A DNA stretch of 64,000 bases from the NCBI RefSeq assembly GCF_004359215.1, contig NC_090626.1, forward strand, positions 739,777-803,776, read 5' to 3'. The translations under genes were made by a program, and so were the position numbers. Source of the stretch: Bremia lactucae (Eukaryota > Oomycota > Peronosporomycetes > Peronosporales > Peronosporaceae). The notes beneath the pieces were generated by a model, which was not told the origin of the DNA, made no database searches, and saw nothing but the letters and a program-made list of their open reading frames with translations. Below are positions 12,080 through 22,908 of this stretch, piece by piece; positions within the stretch are counted from its first letter, which is position 1; every line of letters begins with the position of its first letter.

Positions 12080-13056
12080 TAGGGACTAGAGGTCCTGCAT
12101 GCAAGGTTTGAAGCCTTCATGCGATATGATACTTCCCTGATCGGCCAGGCACAAGATCGTTTAGCGTCATCTATGCCAACCCGGTATATCTTTATACCTG
12201 ACTTAGCCGAAGGCTCGCTCTTTAGCTGTCAATGTGGACTTTTTGAGGGATAAGAGGGAGAACATCTTCCTTTTTGGATGAAGCAGATGGAGATGTCCAT
12301 TGATTCCACCTTGTTCTTAGCAGAACGGCAAAAGGTGACTATGGCCATTTCCAAACTCGAAGGTAAAGCGATGGAGCCGGCACTATCCTATCGTGCAGTA
12401 CGTCCATAACCGACTCTTTTCCGTCGTGGGATTCGCTGAAACAGCAAATGACCAGCATGTTTACATCGCCTGATTAGGCTTTTCGTATGCGAGCACGAAT
12501 CCTAGCGACTAGACAGGGTAAAAGAACCCTAGGAGACTTTGTCCAGGAGTTGAGAACTCTCATTGCATATATTCATTAAGACCAAGTGCAAGAAGCAATC
12601 GTTGTGACACACATTATGGGGGGGTATCAATGAGGGCGTTGCCCGGACGGAGTTATTCCGATCTCATCCTGCTACTTTCGTAGAGGCAGTTGCCATGGCG
12701 CTACGCGCTTGCTCGCGTTAGCACGCCTATATACCGAACAAGCTCTTGAAGCACATGGGTACCGTCTAATCGACCGGAACCCATGCATAAGCCTCGTTGA
12801 GGAAGGAAATGAGGCTTTTCAAGCTGTGGAACAGCATAAGAGCATCCGCAGATGTTATATATGCGGAAGCAGGAAACATTTACGTCCAGCCTGCCCCCTA
12901 CAAAATTCACGTAAAGCTCTTCGAGCACCAATTTCGACCTATACAAGAACTTTGGTGCGTTGCGGGAAACGTCGATACCCAGTAGGTGCGGAGCGCTCTA
13001 CTGGGAACGACCTCGGCTCTTTCGAGCCTCTAGAATGTGAGAGTAACAATACCTAG
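12080..13056 (+). pseudogene. gypsy gag, broken (copy G)
   Basis: The region after the 5' LTR has multiple stops. Readable pieces include RAYTEQALEAHGY-like sequence near 12720 and a CCHC zinc knuckle, CYICGSRKHLRPAC, near 12855 (C-x2-C-x4-H-x4-C), which in gag binds RNA. Position between LTR and protease supports gag. The frame changes at least twice. Confidence 0.75.
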
Positions 13057-13070
13057 CCCCAATTAGCTCG

Positions 13071-13440
13071 GTGCGCAATAATACGGGGCGTGAGTACAAT
13101 TCTGGCTTGTTTGTCGCTCAAGCGACTGTGAAGGGCTTTGATAAGCCATGGTTATTTTTAATTGACTTAGGAGCGTCTTGCAATTATGCTCGAAGTCTTT
13201 CCCTTGAGGGAAATCAACAATACGTCGGGGCGCTTAAAGCGCATGAAAGATATACAATTACTGTTCTCTTAGCGACTGGGACTCGTGTCATTGCTCCTAA
13301 AGCTCCATTGAGCTTAGGCATAAAATTTCTGGTCTTTGACCATATTGAACACTATCTCATTTTTGATTTTGGATTCGACGTATGATCTCATCCTTGGTAT
13401 GGCCTGGCCTTAACGCCATGAGCCATGTACCGATTGTAGT
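13071..13440 (+). pseudogene. gypsy aspartic protease, broken (copy G)
   Basis: An open frame at 13071-13385 contains LFLIDLGASCNYARSLSLEG, matching the retropepsin active-site loop. The usual D-S/C-G is D-L-G here. A flap-like segment and the family's YDLILGM end follow at about 13380 in another frame. It is followed by uninformative gypsy sequence up to the nested insertion at 13797. Confidence 0.8.
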
Positions 13441-13796
13441 GTAAGACCTTAGGCGACACGCGCAATGTTCCTAGCAAAGTTTCGAAGAGTCCTGAAATCA
13501 CCTTTGCTAGGCAACAAAAGCGCTATTGGGGCGAATCACTACCTGAATCTGTCAGTGTTTTAGATATTTGAATGTCTGGGTTAATAAACTTCAATAATGT
13601 AAACATTAATACTGAGCGCGACTGGAAAAGTGGGTGGAACGGCACGTACTCCGTCGAGTGACACTCGCTGAAATAACGATTCACTGAATGCTGGAAGCGT
13701 TGTAGGACTAAGGCCAAGTTATCAAGGGTACAATACTCCTGAGATACGTGGAGTGGCACGTCTAAGTCCACCGAGTGTAGTCGGCCGAGGTGGCTT

Positions 13797-15890
13797 ATGA
13801 ACCTGGCAAAATATCAATAAATTTAATTAAAAACCTGCTAACAGAAAAAATGTAGTACCGCATTAGTTTTACTTAAAAACGCGGAAAATAATAAACGAGT
13901 TAAATAGAAAGCAGTAAAAAACGCCCCTTACTCGTTGTAATTATTTTTCACCTCCTTTTCACAAAATTATGAGCAGGTTATCGCAAATATTATTTTTTAA
14001 TTTCTAAATTAAAATTTAAAATAATTTTTTATATGATCCTAACCGTTCAGCTATATCGCTTTTATAGAAAACGTGACACGTAATTCTGCGGCAGCACTGG
14101 CTGTGACGCTTGCGCCATCTTAACGTTGGCTTCTGCATTAGCGTATCCAGGCAAAGTACGTTGATGGCGATACGGCGTACGACACACGCCTCGGTGGTGA
14201 CACGTTCAACGCCTCTCTGATCATGGTCTTGCCCTGCCCCAAGATTTTCCGTAGAGTGAAGACGTCAAGGTGGACATACTAGGGCACCACTTGACCGGGA
14301 TGGCGGAGCGATGTTACAATCAACAGGTCCAGGGGTGGTGAAAAAAAAATTTTACGCTAGAGCATGCTATGCAGCGTCAACTCCATACATTTGCGACGAA
14401 GATCACTCCCGCATAAAGTATGATAAGTTTCACAGCTCCCAAGAGCTTCAAGCGAAGCTGGACGGAGCATTACCTGTAATTGGTGACCGTGGGTGAAGCG
14501 TGTGAAGGTGCTGACAGCCTAAAAAGACAACATTGTGCATTACGCCGACCCTAGTATGAGGGAGTCGATTTTGGTGAGGTTAAACCTCACGCGCATATGC
14601 TATTTGTGGCAGGTGGAAAAGCTTGCGCACTTCGCGCAGTCGACTGATCGAACTGCGTGGATAGGATTTCGGAAAGGACGTGGTTAACACCGTCGACAAT
14701 GGGCGCCGGGCTTACCACAAGACCTGAACAAACAATCACAAGGACTGTCGAGATGTGCGCAGTGCTATAAATGTGGAAAGCCTGGACATCTGAAGATAGC
14801 ATGCCCCGACCGCAGCGCTAAGCAAAGAGCGATGGAGAATGTTTATTTCGTCCTCGCCATAGGTGAATCAAGTGTCAAGGAAGAATACTGGATCCTCTAT
14901 AGTGGATCGAGTCGACACCTGGTAAATGACGCTTCAATGCTGGAAGACCTTGAGAAATACTTCAGCGAGTGCGTTGCTACGGATAGTGGTCACCTGCGCA
15001 TAACGATGCGGGGAAGTATGATTATTACAACGACAGTAATGGGGAAAAGAACCAAGGTGCGCTTGACGGATTTATACTTCGCGGAAAACCTCGAGAGTGA
15101 TTAATTTCGTACGGATTGTTGGAGCGTAAAGGGTGTCGAATACCGCACCGGGGCTAGTACCGTGTGGTAGCCACATTGAACGAAGGACCGGCTAATTTCG
15201 ACGTGGGAGTACGCAATAACGTGTTGGTTGTGCGCGCACAAAATGCGAGCTAAATACGACAGGACGAGGCGTGCTGATGTCAGTACCTACGCAACACGAG
15301 GAGGACGCCGGTCAGGATGTACAGAAAGGTCTGCTTGTGCACTTTCATAAACGGCTTGCGCATCTTAATTACGACACTATTTTCAGGAATACAGCTCACG
15401 GATGAGCTGTGCGCGAACTACTTGGATTGCGCCCAAGGGAAACAAACCAAGAACCCGCAGTCGCAAAAGGACACTGTAAGAATCGCACTGATCGATGTGA
15501 TTTGTGGAGTTCATATGCTCTGACCTCACGAGACTTATGACTCCGCACGACAGGTTGGGCAACGGTACATGGTAAATTTAATCGACATCAGGCTAATTAC
15601 TGTAGCGTTTTCTTGGCCAAGTCCAAGGATTTTGCAGCTCAAAAGTTCAAGCACTTCATGGCTTTCATTAAGCAACAGTCCAACTGTCGAATTCACGTTT
15701 TGAGGACGGACGGTGGAAAATAATATAGGACATTGGAATTATTCTGCAAAGACACTGGTATTGCGCGGCAGGTGTGCGAGCCACGTAACCAAGCAAGTAA
15801 TGGAAAGCAGAGCGAATGTACCGGACCATCATGAATATGATGCGGAGCATGCATTTCGCTTGTAGACTGCCGTTGAGCTGCCATACTGAG
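13797..15890 (+). mobile_element. nested copia fragment (copy 1) with a 5' repeat block
   Basis: This insertion separates gypsy protease from gypsy RT. Its first 460 bp (13797-14255) repeat the block at 34931-35395, which elsewhere carries a coiled-coil ORF. From about 14256 it matches the copia copy at 32520-34395, in opposite orientation there. No LTRs or target duplication could be placed, so it may be a composite of two insertions. Confidence 0.75.
14280..15880 (+). pseudogene. copia gag-protease-integrase, broken (copy 1)
   Basis: Gag-like frame 14311-14496 (CDEDHSRIKYDKFHSSQE), a zinc knuckle near 14770 (CYKCGKPGHLKIAC) and protease ORF 14832-15104 with WILYSGSSRHLVND are followed by integrase pieces. 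These include LTDELCANYLDCAQGKQTKN near 15400 and FGKSKDFAAQKFKHFMAF-like sequence near 15620. The protease catalytic Asp (normally WILDSGSS) is Tyr, and one Cys of the integrase zinc finger is Tyr. Both changes recur in copy 2. Confidence 0.85.
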
Positions 15891-16239
15891 TGTCAATAGT
15901 GACACTATCGGCGGTTTGCCAGGGCTTTTCGGGTCAAACCCTTCTATTGCACGTGAAGCGACACGTAAATGGTCGCTGGAAAAGGAAGTTGAGTTGCTTA
16001 ACTTCTTGTAAGATGTAAATTAGACACCATCTTTGGTATAGAACCAATACAGGCTTGAAAGTTTGGGGGCGTGATAGTTTCAAACTCTATGAGGCGTATC
16101 GTCTACTCCAATACAGGGGAGACGCGAAGTGTTTATACCCTCACAAAGTGATACAAGTGACCAATTTCACACGCTTGAGAATGGTGTAACCGGTAGCATC
16201 GAGGAAAAAGTTATTCTTGCGGCAATGCTTCGTTACATG

Positions 16240-17890
16240 CTCTTTTAGAGCTAGACGAAATGTCTATTGATGAGTGCGGCCGAGCCTCAAAGGCTGGCGA
16301 CTTATTTCAGATGGTAGTCATTCGACCAACGATCGAGTTAAAGTCATCGTCACTTCTGGACGAATCTGTCCTGGATGACACAAAAGCTGCACTTAGTGCG
16401 CGAAGTGGGTCATCGATCCTTAAAGATCCTACATACCCATTTTATTTCTTGATTAAGGAATTTCAAGATGTGGTATGTACTAATCCACCATCTTTTTAGC
16501 CCCGGATAGAGGTGTCTGTCATGAAATTTACTTGGTTCCTGGAACCAAAAACTGTGTCACACGACAGTGGCTTTTACCAAGGGAACAATGTGATGTCATT
16601 GACGATTTTTCCGTACTAAGCACGCAGATGGAATGGTACGGGAAAGCAAATCTCCCCAAACGGCAAATGGCGCATGGTACATGCTTATAATAAGTTGATG
16701 CTGCCACTTTACCAGAACGAACCCTCCATTCCTAGAAAAAATGTTCTGCAGAGAAATATGGTGGGATGTACATTGTACAGTGCATTGGAATTAGTCGATG
16801 GTTACTACCAATTGCTTATGCGAGCTAGCGATATCCCGCTTACAGCGGTTAGCACCCCAAGCGGCATGTTATGAAAGTGGCTCGTCATGCCACAAGGGAT
16901 TTCCAACGCCCCGGCAACATTTAATCGTCTAGTGACGCAACTGTTTCGCCTTCATCGAGATTATGCACAGACTTATTTCGATGGCATTTTAGTCCATAGC
17001 CGTTCGGAGCAGGGTCGGTCGGATGCAAAAACCATTTAGACCATTTGCGAGCAGTGCTCGAGTGTATGCGCACAAAAAATTGTCTGCCAATGCATCTAAA
17101 TGCATTTTGGCCCAGAAGAAATTCCTTTCTTAGGGGTTTTCATTGGGAAACGAGGCCTTAGAGCGATCCCGCTAAGATAAAGCCATAGTAAATTGTCCGG
17201 TTCCTAATAACCAAAACAATTTGCGTAAGCGGTTGCGTCTCGCCTATTATTCACACAAATATAGCAAAATTTACGCTGAAATAGCTAGGCCATTATCTAA
17301 TCTTCTCAAAAAGGATACATTATAGAGACTGGTGCTGGACTAGCACCGAACATAATGCTTTTCGAGCAGTTAAGATAGTCTTATTCATGCCTCGATCCTG
17401 GCATTACCAAACCCAAATTGGCCTTTCAGTCTCGTCTGTAACGCTACGGATTTTGCCATTGGCAGTGCTCGGTTACAAACAGTTGTTGATGGGCGTGAAC
17501 GTGCTATGCGTCGAGTCTAGACAGCTTGAAGCTGCGAAAAGAACTACCCAGTTCATGACAAAGAGTTGCTTGGTATGAAGTATGCTCTCGTCAAATTCAC
17601 AGTTCATCTGCTCGGCTTTAAGCCGTTTGTGATACATACAGATCACGCGTCATTACGCACGGCGACTCAGCCGCCCCTTCTCTCACAGAGAATGGACCGA
17701 TGGCTATCCTTTTCCGCCGACTACACTTCGAGGTGAAGTATAAGCCTGGCAAGCAGGATGCTTTGGCCGATGCGCTCTCTCATTTAATAACTATCATGTC
17801 GCCTATTACTGAATTAATCCGTTTGGCTTACGCCAAGGATGAACAGTGTGTAGCTCTGCTACGAGCTCTAAAGAACTTTGAATCGGATTT
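16240..17890 (+). pseudogene. gypsy reverse transcriptase-RNase H, broken (copy G)
   Basis: RT pieces include VDGYYQLLMRASDIPLTAVS (about 16795-16855), then a stop after PSGML, then MPQGISNAPATFNR. The active site reads YFDGILVHSR near 16975, so the second Asp of YFDD is Gly. RNase H pieces follow (HTDHASLRTATQPPL near 17640, YKPGKQDALADALS near 17740). Stops and frameshifts throughout show that the copy is inactive. Confidence 0.88.
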
Positions 17891-17929
17891 TTAATTGTCG
17901 GTACGTTTGCGCGCAAGGTTACATTGATT

Positions 17930-18700
17930 TTCTATCGTAACGAACTGTTGCTTTATTACACGGACGCTGTGGATCCTTTGCGCGTCGTTGTTTCTCTCGA
18001 TGAAGATTTGAAGTACCGAATCCTTTATAAGGCACACGATACTGTCATGCGAAACTTGTCAACGAGTTAAACTCTCGGCGCATGCTGCTGCGCCACTGGC
18101 AAGTCTACCCGTACCCATAGGATATTAGGAGTCCATTAGTATAGATTTTGTTTCGGTCTACCGAAAAATTCCGCCGGTAACTCTGGCATATTGGTCTTTG
18201 TTGACCGATTCAGCAAAATGGCTAACTTAGCGGCCGTGGCAGATACCATTGATGGTGACGGTACAGCAAGGCTGTTTATCGATCGCGTATTTCGACAACA
18301 CGGTTTACCAGTGGCAGATACCATTGATGGTGACGGTACAGCAAGGCTGTTCATCGATCGCGTATTTCGACAACACGGTTTCCAGTGGCAGTTCTCTGAT
18401 CGGGACCTCCAATTCACAAGTAAATTCTGGAAATCATTCTTTTCGAGTGCATGGTACCAGATTGGACATGTCCACCGCGAACCATCCGCAGACCGATGGT
18501 CAAACTGAACGTGTAAATCGCGTCATTGAAGACGTTTTACGCAGTATGTGTGCACAGTTGCCAAAGCGCTGGAGCTCAACGCCCTCAGCGGTAGAATACG
18601 CGTTAAATAACGCTGTACATGCCTCTACAGACGATTTTACTGCTCGGCTCAGGGCTGGGTGGGAGAGAATTAGCCGATAGGCTTGCTGATATCAGCCCTG
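17930..18700 (+). pseudogene. gypsy integrase, broken, with internal duplication (copy G)
   Basis: The core is read in 18191-18508: VFVDRFSKMANLAAV, then a 25-codon segment present twice in tandem, then FSDRDLQFTSKFWKS. The next frame carries NHPQTDGQTERVNRV with the catalytic Glu intact. The HHCC part upstream is only partly readable. The duplication moves the first catalytic Asp away from the second, which should disturb the fold. Confidence 0.85.
18236..18385 (+). repeat. 75-bp in-frame tandem duplication in integrase
   Basis: The unit starting GTGGCAGATACC occurs at 18236-18310 and again at 18311-18385 with very few differences. 75 is a multiple of three, so the frame is kept. High identity implies a recent duplication relative to other decay in the element. 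Confidence 0.88.
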
Positions 18701-18979
18701 TTACCGTTCGGAAACAAGTAAGCGAGTTTCTTGCGACGCGGTTTAGTGTTTTAAGACTTGTAAGGGATACGATGGCTGATAGCCAAGACAAACAAAAAAG
18801 AATAAGCAGGTGCCAAAGACAGAAGCTGTTTTAATTCTTATATGGTCGGAGAACAAGTTTTATTAACGCTAAAAACCTACCTACTAACTTGGTTTCCGCG
18901 GTCTTCTAGACCAAATTGCGCCCGCGCTTTATTGGACTATTTACGGTCGTGGCCTAGAAGAGCCTAGCAAACTGCGTAC

Positions 18980-19440
18980 ACACCCAGTGTTTTACGTTGG
19001 CATGCTGAAGCCATATCGGGACCCTTTCCACGTGGACTTAAAGGCGCTTACGCCGAGACAGGCGGCTGTGCCGCAGATTGCTGCATCCTTACCAGGATAT
19101 CCAACTGGCCCTCTAAACAAGGTTGTTGACGCTACAACAGCGAAAGACGATTCTAGACCACCTCATACGAGCTCTCAACTTGAGCAAGGACCTCACATAG
19201 AAGTTACACCTCGTGCTTTAGATCATCAAAGGCCTACACCGAGGTTTCGGCCCCCTCCCGAGCTGCTTGATGCGCGGAGGAACCTTCTGTTTCACGTGGA
19301 GAAACTCGTAAATAAGCGACGCCGTCGTAAGGGCCAATACCAGTAGCTGGTGAAGTGGCTACGGTACCCCTCTTCTGAAATCTCTTCGGAGATTAGAGTA
19401 CCTCTTCGGCAAGATTGCCCGTACGCCGTTGACTTTTCTG
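18980..19440 (+). pseudogene. integrase tail and chromodomain (copy G)
   Basis: HPVFYVGMLKPYRDPFH (near 18985) is the conserved end of chromovirus integrase. A Pro-rich linker leads to a chromodomain starting LLFHVEKLVNKRRRRKGQYQ. A TAG stop follows at about 19345, after which LVKWLRYPSSE continues the domain in frame. One nonsense change therefore splits the chromodomain. Confidence 0.85.
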
Positions 19441-19466
19441 AGCGCCAAGCTCAGGTTCAACTCGCG

Positions 19467-20460
19467 TCAAACGACGCTTCCCACCACTAGAGTGGAATTA
19501 GGTGGATCTATAGCCTCAGTGCGGCTTTGATCTAGGGTTGTACGGTCAACCGAAGCACTGAAATATCGGCCAGGCCTTTCTTCGTTTTGTGGCATAAATA
19601 CCGAACGTAATTGGCCTTTGGCTATAAGCTTGGCGAAATCGAGGCAAAGATTCCGTTCCAAACGAACGTTAGCCGCATCCCCAGACTCTAATTTTCCAAA
19701 TATAACGAAGGCGGCGGGCTCGTTGGACCCAGTTCTCAAATGAGACTTCATTTTCCCTCCTTGTGTCGTTTGGAAACAAAACAATCGAAATTTTCCTTAT
19801 CGAGGTCGCCGAAGCCCCACGGGCTTATTCACGTAAACACGTCAGATACTGACTTCGCGTCACTCACTACCTTTGGCGTAAGGTATCGCTAATGAAGTGA
19901 GTCGCGCGCAGCGATCTCCTCCGGAGTTCTCGCTACGTCTCCAAAGATACAGATGGCCAAGCTGTGACCCGCTATCTCTTTGAAACGGTCGTTCGCACTT
20001 AGGGGAGCGAATCTATATTCACTATGAGCTTTAGCTTTCGCTATCTCGGCAGCTCGACGACGAGCTTTTTCCTCTATGAGGATTATCCGCTTTTGCTCTT
20101 CATCGAGCGAATTCGTAATGATGTTGGACTCAGGGTCCCGTGTCCTGCCTAATGCAGGAAAGACATCAGCGGCACCAGGTTTTGGGAACGGATTCGGGGC
20201 CGCTGACGTTCATCCGGAGGAAAAGGCGTATAAGAGCGACGCTCTTGTTCCTCATTCTGTGTGACTTTAAAAGTCCACCATGCCCCATCGTCGAGGAAAG
20301 TACTCAGAGTCTCTGACTCACGCTTAAATGTCATGGGACAAAGGAAAGCAAAACGTAACCAAACGGTTAGCTGTTTATGTTCCAACCTCAAAAAGAAACT
20401 AGAGCGAATGTTGTCACTCGGTGTCAACAGTCTGATGAGGGAGGGTGTAATGGGGCACAC
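19467..20460 (-). pseudogene. antisense coding-like frames before the 3' LTR (copy G)
   Basis: Between the chromodomain and the 3' LTR the minus strand has three open pieces: 20149-20460, 19889 to about 20165 (no ATG; charged, with LIEEKARRRAAEIAKAKA) and 19467-19784. They lie in different frames, so frameshifts would be needed to join them. The position is the same as the antisense frame of copy A, but I see no sequence similarity. The product is unknown. Confidence 0.4.
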
Positions 20461-20750
20461 TTCGGTTGGAGAACCGTTGTTGTGGTACGTTTACTTCATG
20501 GGTAAACTGCCCTTTTATTCTATTTTAAAATAGTCAGTTACTTAAATCCCATGTATTATGGGTAACAAATGTGGTCGCCACCAGTTATAAAAATTGGCGG
20601 CCGAAATCTATTTTTAAATAAGCTAGAGTAAGGTTTTTAGATTTAAATAATTAAATAAAGTGCAGTTCTTCTTTTAATCTTAAAGCGTTAAGTGCCTTCC
20701 TAAGGCTTGAGCAGTTCCTCTGACTTTAGGAGCGAGGTAGCTCCGCTACA
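20446..20750 (+). repeat. 3' LTR of gypsy copy G, internally deleted
   Basis: The repeat starts TGTAATGGGG and ends CTCCGCTACA. It matches 11447-11925 but skips about 174 bp after the AAGGCTTGAGCAG motif. Followed by the GAAAT target duplication. Confidence 0.9.
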
Positions 20751-20755
20751 GAAAT

Positions 20756-21082
20756 CGTCCTTACGCACGCAATTTAGAAATAATTTGTCCGTCGAAGGCA
20801 TTGTTTATGCAGATATGAATCGATATATTCGATAAATCAACCAGCAAGCTCTTACAAAATTGTCAGCAAATTTGTCTTGAAAAAAGTCGTAAAGCGAAAC
20901 CACGACATTATTTCACAAGAGCATGATACGAATTTATAGAACACAACATAGCTCTATTTCTCCACAAATTTGATAATAATCTCTTCGAGATAATCCTATA
21001 TGGGTGAAATTGAGTACTCGCAACTATCCTAGTAATTTCTCTCACCCGATTCCTCTGGTCACACCAACGCCTATCATTTGAC
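20756..21082 (+). promoter_or_regulatory. upstream region of uS9m, bordered by gypsy LTR
   Basis: 327 bp between the gypsy insertion and the uS9m start. No gene is seen. A pyrimidine-rich stretch lies near 21035-21065, as is common near oomycete transcription starts, but no defined Inr or FPR element can be asserted. Confidence 0.35.
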
Positions 21083-22042
21083 ATGAAGCTGCTACTTCTC
21101 GCCACGCGGCACGTCGCTCGAGCAGCAGCCCCTACTGCAGCCATCGCACTGCGTCGATGTTTCAAACAGTCGCTTGTCCATGGCTTATCAGTACCCAGCG
21201 CACGCTATTTAAGCAGCAGCTCTGGCGACAAGAAGAGCGACGCCTCCAAACTCTTCGCATCGAAAGACGACAGCGACAGTGATAGCGACAGTGATAGCGA
21301 TAGTGATAGTGACTCGGATTCGGAAGATGAGGACGTAGAAGAATTGCTTCCTATTGACGAGGAGGGAATCTCTACGGCCGAGCGACGGAAGCGTCTCAAT
21401 GCGTTCTTGGCGCATAATGCCGAGTACTTTGATGAAAAGCGTTGGGGCGCCCAAGACGGTGAGAAATGGTTTGGATTCGATGGCGACGTGGACGCCGTGA
21501 CGGACGAAGGCGTGCCGACGTGGCTGCAGTCGGTGCGCAACATGGTGAGCGTCGAGCAGGAACGCGCCGTTCGTGCCAAGGAAGCGCGCGTTGCGTTCCA
21601 CAATGCTAAAAACAAGATTGTGCGTGTGCGAACAGTCGATGAACAGGGCCGCGCATACGGCACAGGTCGGCGGAAAACGAGCTCGGCGCGTGTATGGATT
21701 AAACCCGCGTTGGTGCCATTTATGGGCCGCATTCAGGTGAATAAGAAGGATTTGGTCGACTATTTTGTGCGGGATTTCCACCGCGAGGAAGTGTTAAAGC
21801 CCTTTTCGGTCGTTGACAAGATTGGTGGATTTGACGTGTATTGTACCGTGAAAGGAGGAGGTTTGACGGGCCAGTCGGGAGCCGTGCGTCACGGGATTGC
21901 GCGTGCACTGCAAGCGTTTGATCCGAACTTGCGACCAGCAATGAAGAAGGCAGGGCTGATGACGCGGGATCCTCGTATGGTCGAGCGAAAGAAGGCGGGG
22001 CAGCCCAAGGCCCGCAAGAAGTTCCAATGGGTCAAACGATAA
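21083..22042 (+). CDS. mitochondrial ribosomal protein uS9m (S9)
   Basis: The 319-residue protein is a component of the mitochondrial small ribosomal subunit, near the P site. Residues 1-45 are rich in Ala, Arg and Ser with almost no acid, as in a mitochondrial presequence. Residues about 62-90 are a Asp-Ser repeat and acidic tract. The uS9 domain occupies about 190-319: RAYGTGRRKTSSARVW, GGFDVYCTVKGGGLTGQSGA, VRHGIARAL, the RDPRMVERKK loop and a basic tail ending KKFQWVKR. In this family the basic tail reaches the decoding region. ATG at 21083 is the first in frame. It is a single exon. It converges on the Snf7 gene with 116 bp between stops. Confidence 0.96.
   Translation: MKLLLLATRHVARAAAPTAAIALRRCFKQSLVHGLSVPSARYLSSSSGDKKSDASKLFASKDDSDSDSDSDSDSDSDSDSEDEDVEELLPIDEEGISTAERRKRLNAFLAHNAEYFDEKRWGAQDGEKWFGFDGDVDAVTDEGVPTWLQSVRNMVSVEQERAVRAKEARVAFHNAKNKIVRVRTVDEQGRAYGTGRRKTSSARVWIKPALVPFMGRIQVNKKDLVDYFVRDFHREEVLKPFSVVDKIGGFDVYCTVKGGGLTGQSGAVRHGIARALQAFDPNLRPAMKKAGLMTRDPRMVERKKAGQPKARKKFQWVKR
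21270..21325 (+). repeat. Asp-Ser codon microsatellite in uS9m
   Basis: Imperfect GACAGTGATAGC-type repeat encoding alternating Asp and Ser. The hexamer-like repeat keeps frame and is a likely site of length variation. It leaves long spurious open frames on the opposite strand. Confidence 0.8.
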
Positions 22043-22158
22043 AGCTTCGTGGGGGATTTGAAAACATTTCGCAAATTTGAGAAAAAAAGAATCTATTTTT
22101 TTTTTTTAAATTATCAATTGTTGGGATATTGGTATCAAAGCACTATACGTATATTTCT

Positions 22159-22908
22159 TTAAAAGGCGTCCGACATGGACGCTTCGAGCTTCCGTAATGC
22201 CTCTAACTCGTCATCGTTGGCGGTGCCCACCACGCTAATGTTCGATTCGATGACGTGGGAAGGCACTTCTGGCAAATGGTACTGCGCCATTGGAGCCGCT
22301 GCGACAGGTGCGGTGGGAGCTTTTGCTCCTTTTGCAGGTGTGGCAGCTTCTGCAGGTGTCGCGACAAGGGGCTGGAGAACCTTCTCTTCTAGCTCGAGCT
22401 CCTCCATCTCGCGCAGCTCGTCTTCAAGCTCGTCGTCATCGTACAATTGCGATCCAAACGGCTGCGAGATGGCGCGTCCAATTTCGTCCGCCATGGCCGT
22501 TTCTTCCTGAATGTCATCCATAATATTGTCCACCGTGTCGACGTTCATTTGGCCGTGGATGGCCTTCATCTGCTCCGCGCCCGAGCGCAGCGCCGTGAAC
22601 GTCTCCATGTTTACGTGCGCACTCTCAAGCGTCATCACCTGCGTTTCAAGCGTCATGCGCGCGCCCTGGAGCTTTTCTATTTCAGCCTCGTACATTTTCT
22701 TGCGTTTGAGCGCAAAGATTGCGCCACGTTTGTCCTTTGCCACACTTCTTTGTTTGGCCTCTGCTAATTGAAGCAAGATTTTCTTCTCAATATGCACTTC
22801 CCGCTTTTCCAGTGATTCCAGCTGCTCACGCAGCTTGCGAATTGTATCTGCTGTGGCCACGGGCGAACGCGCAGGTGCCGCCGACTTGCGCCCGAATAAG
22901 TTCATCAT
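22159..22908 (-). CDS. ESCRT-III subunit Snf7/CHMP4
   Basis: The 249-residue protein polymerises on endosomal membranes in multivesicular body formation, membrane scission and repair. The N-terminus MMNLFGRK is the short amphipathic anchor typical of Snf7. Residues about 20-130 form the basic helical hairpin (IRKLREQLESLEKREVHIEKK, RGAIFALKRKKMYEAEIEKL). The rest is acidic helices (MDDIQEETAMADEIGRAIS, DDELEDELREMEELELEEK) and a Pro/Ala-rich linker before a short C-terminal helix. Charge asymmetry, size and the ALKRKK motif fit Snf7/CHMP4 better than other ESCRT-III members. Single exon; divergent from the MAP kinase gene. Confidence 0.95.
   Translation of the reverse strand: MMNLFGRKSAAPARSPVATADTIRKLREQLESLEKREVHIEKKILLQLAEAKQRSVAKDKRGAIFALKRKKMYEAEIEKLQGARMTLETQVMTLESAHVNMETFTALRSGAEQMKAIHGQMNVDTVDNIMDDIQEETAMADEIGRAISQPFGSQLYDDDELEDELREMEELELEEKVLQPLVATPAEAATPAKGAKAPTAPVAAAPMAQYHLPEVPSHVIESNISVVGTANDDELEALRKLEASMSDAF

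Larger units (their letters stand above)
11442..20755 (+). mobile_element. near-complete gypsy chromovirus insertion (copy G) with 5-bp TSD
   Basis: Both ends are visible. The target-site duplication GAAAT lies at 11442-11446 and 20751-20755, with LTRs at 11447-11925 and 20446-20750. Between them are gag, protease, RT, RNase H, integrase and chromodomain in canonical gypsy order, all on plus and all decayed. A copia fragment is nested at about 13797-15890. The 3' LTR lacks about 174 bp present in the 5' LTR. Confidence 0.92.

Noticed and set aside
21205..21781. Two long minus-strand ORFs (175 and 190 codons) opposite uS9m
   Set aside because: They mirror the Asp-Ser repeat and codon bias of uS9m, have no domain, and the sense gene is certain.
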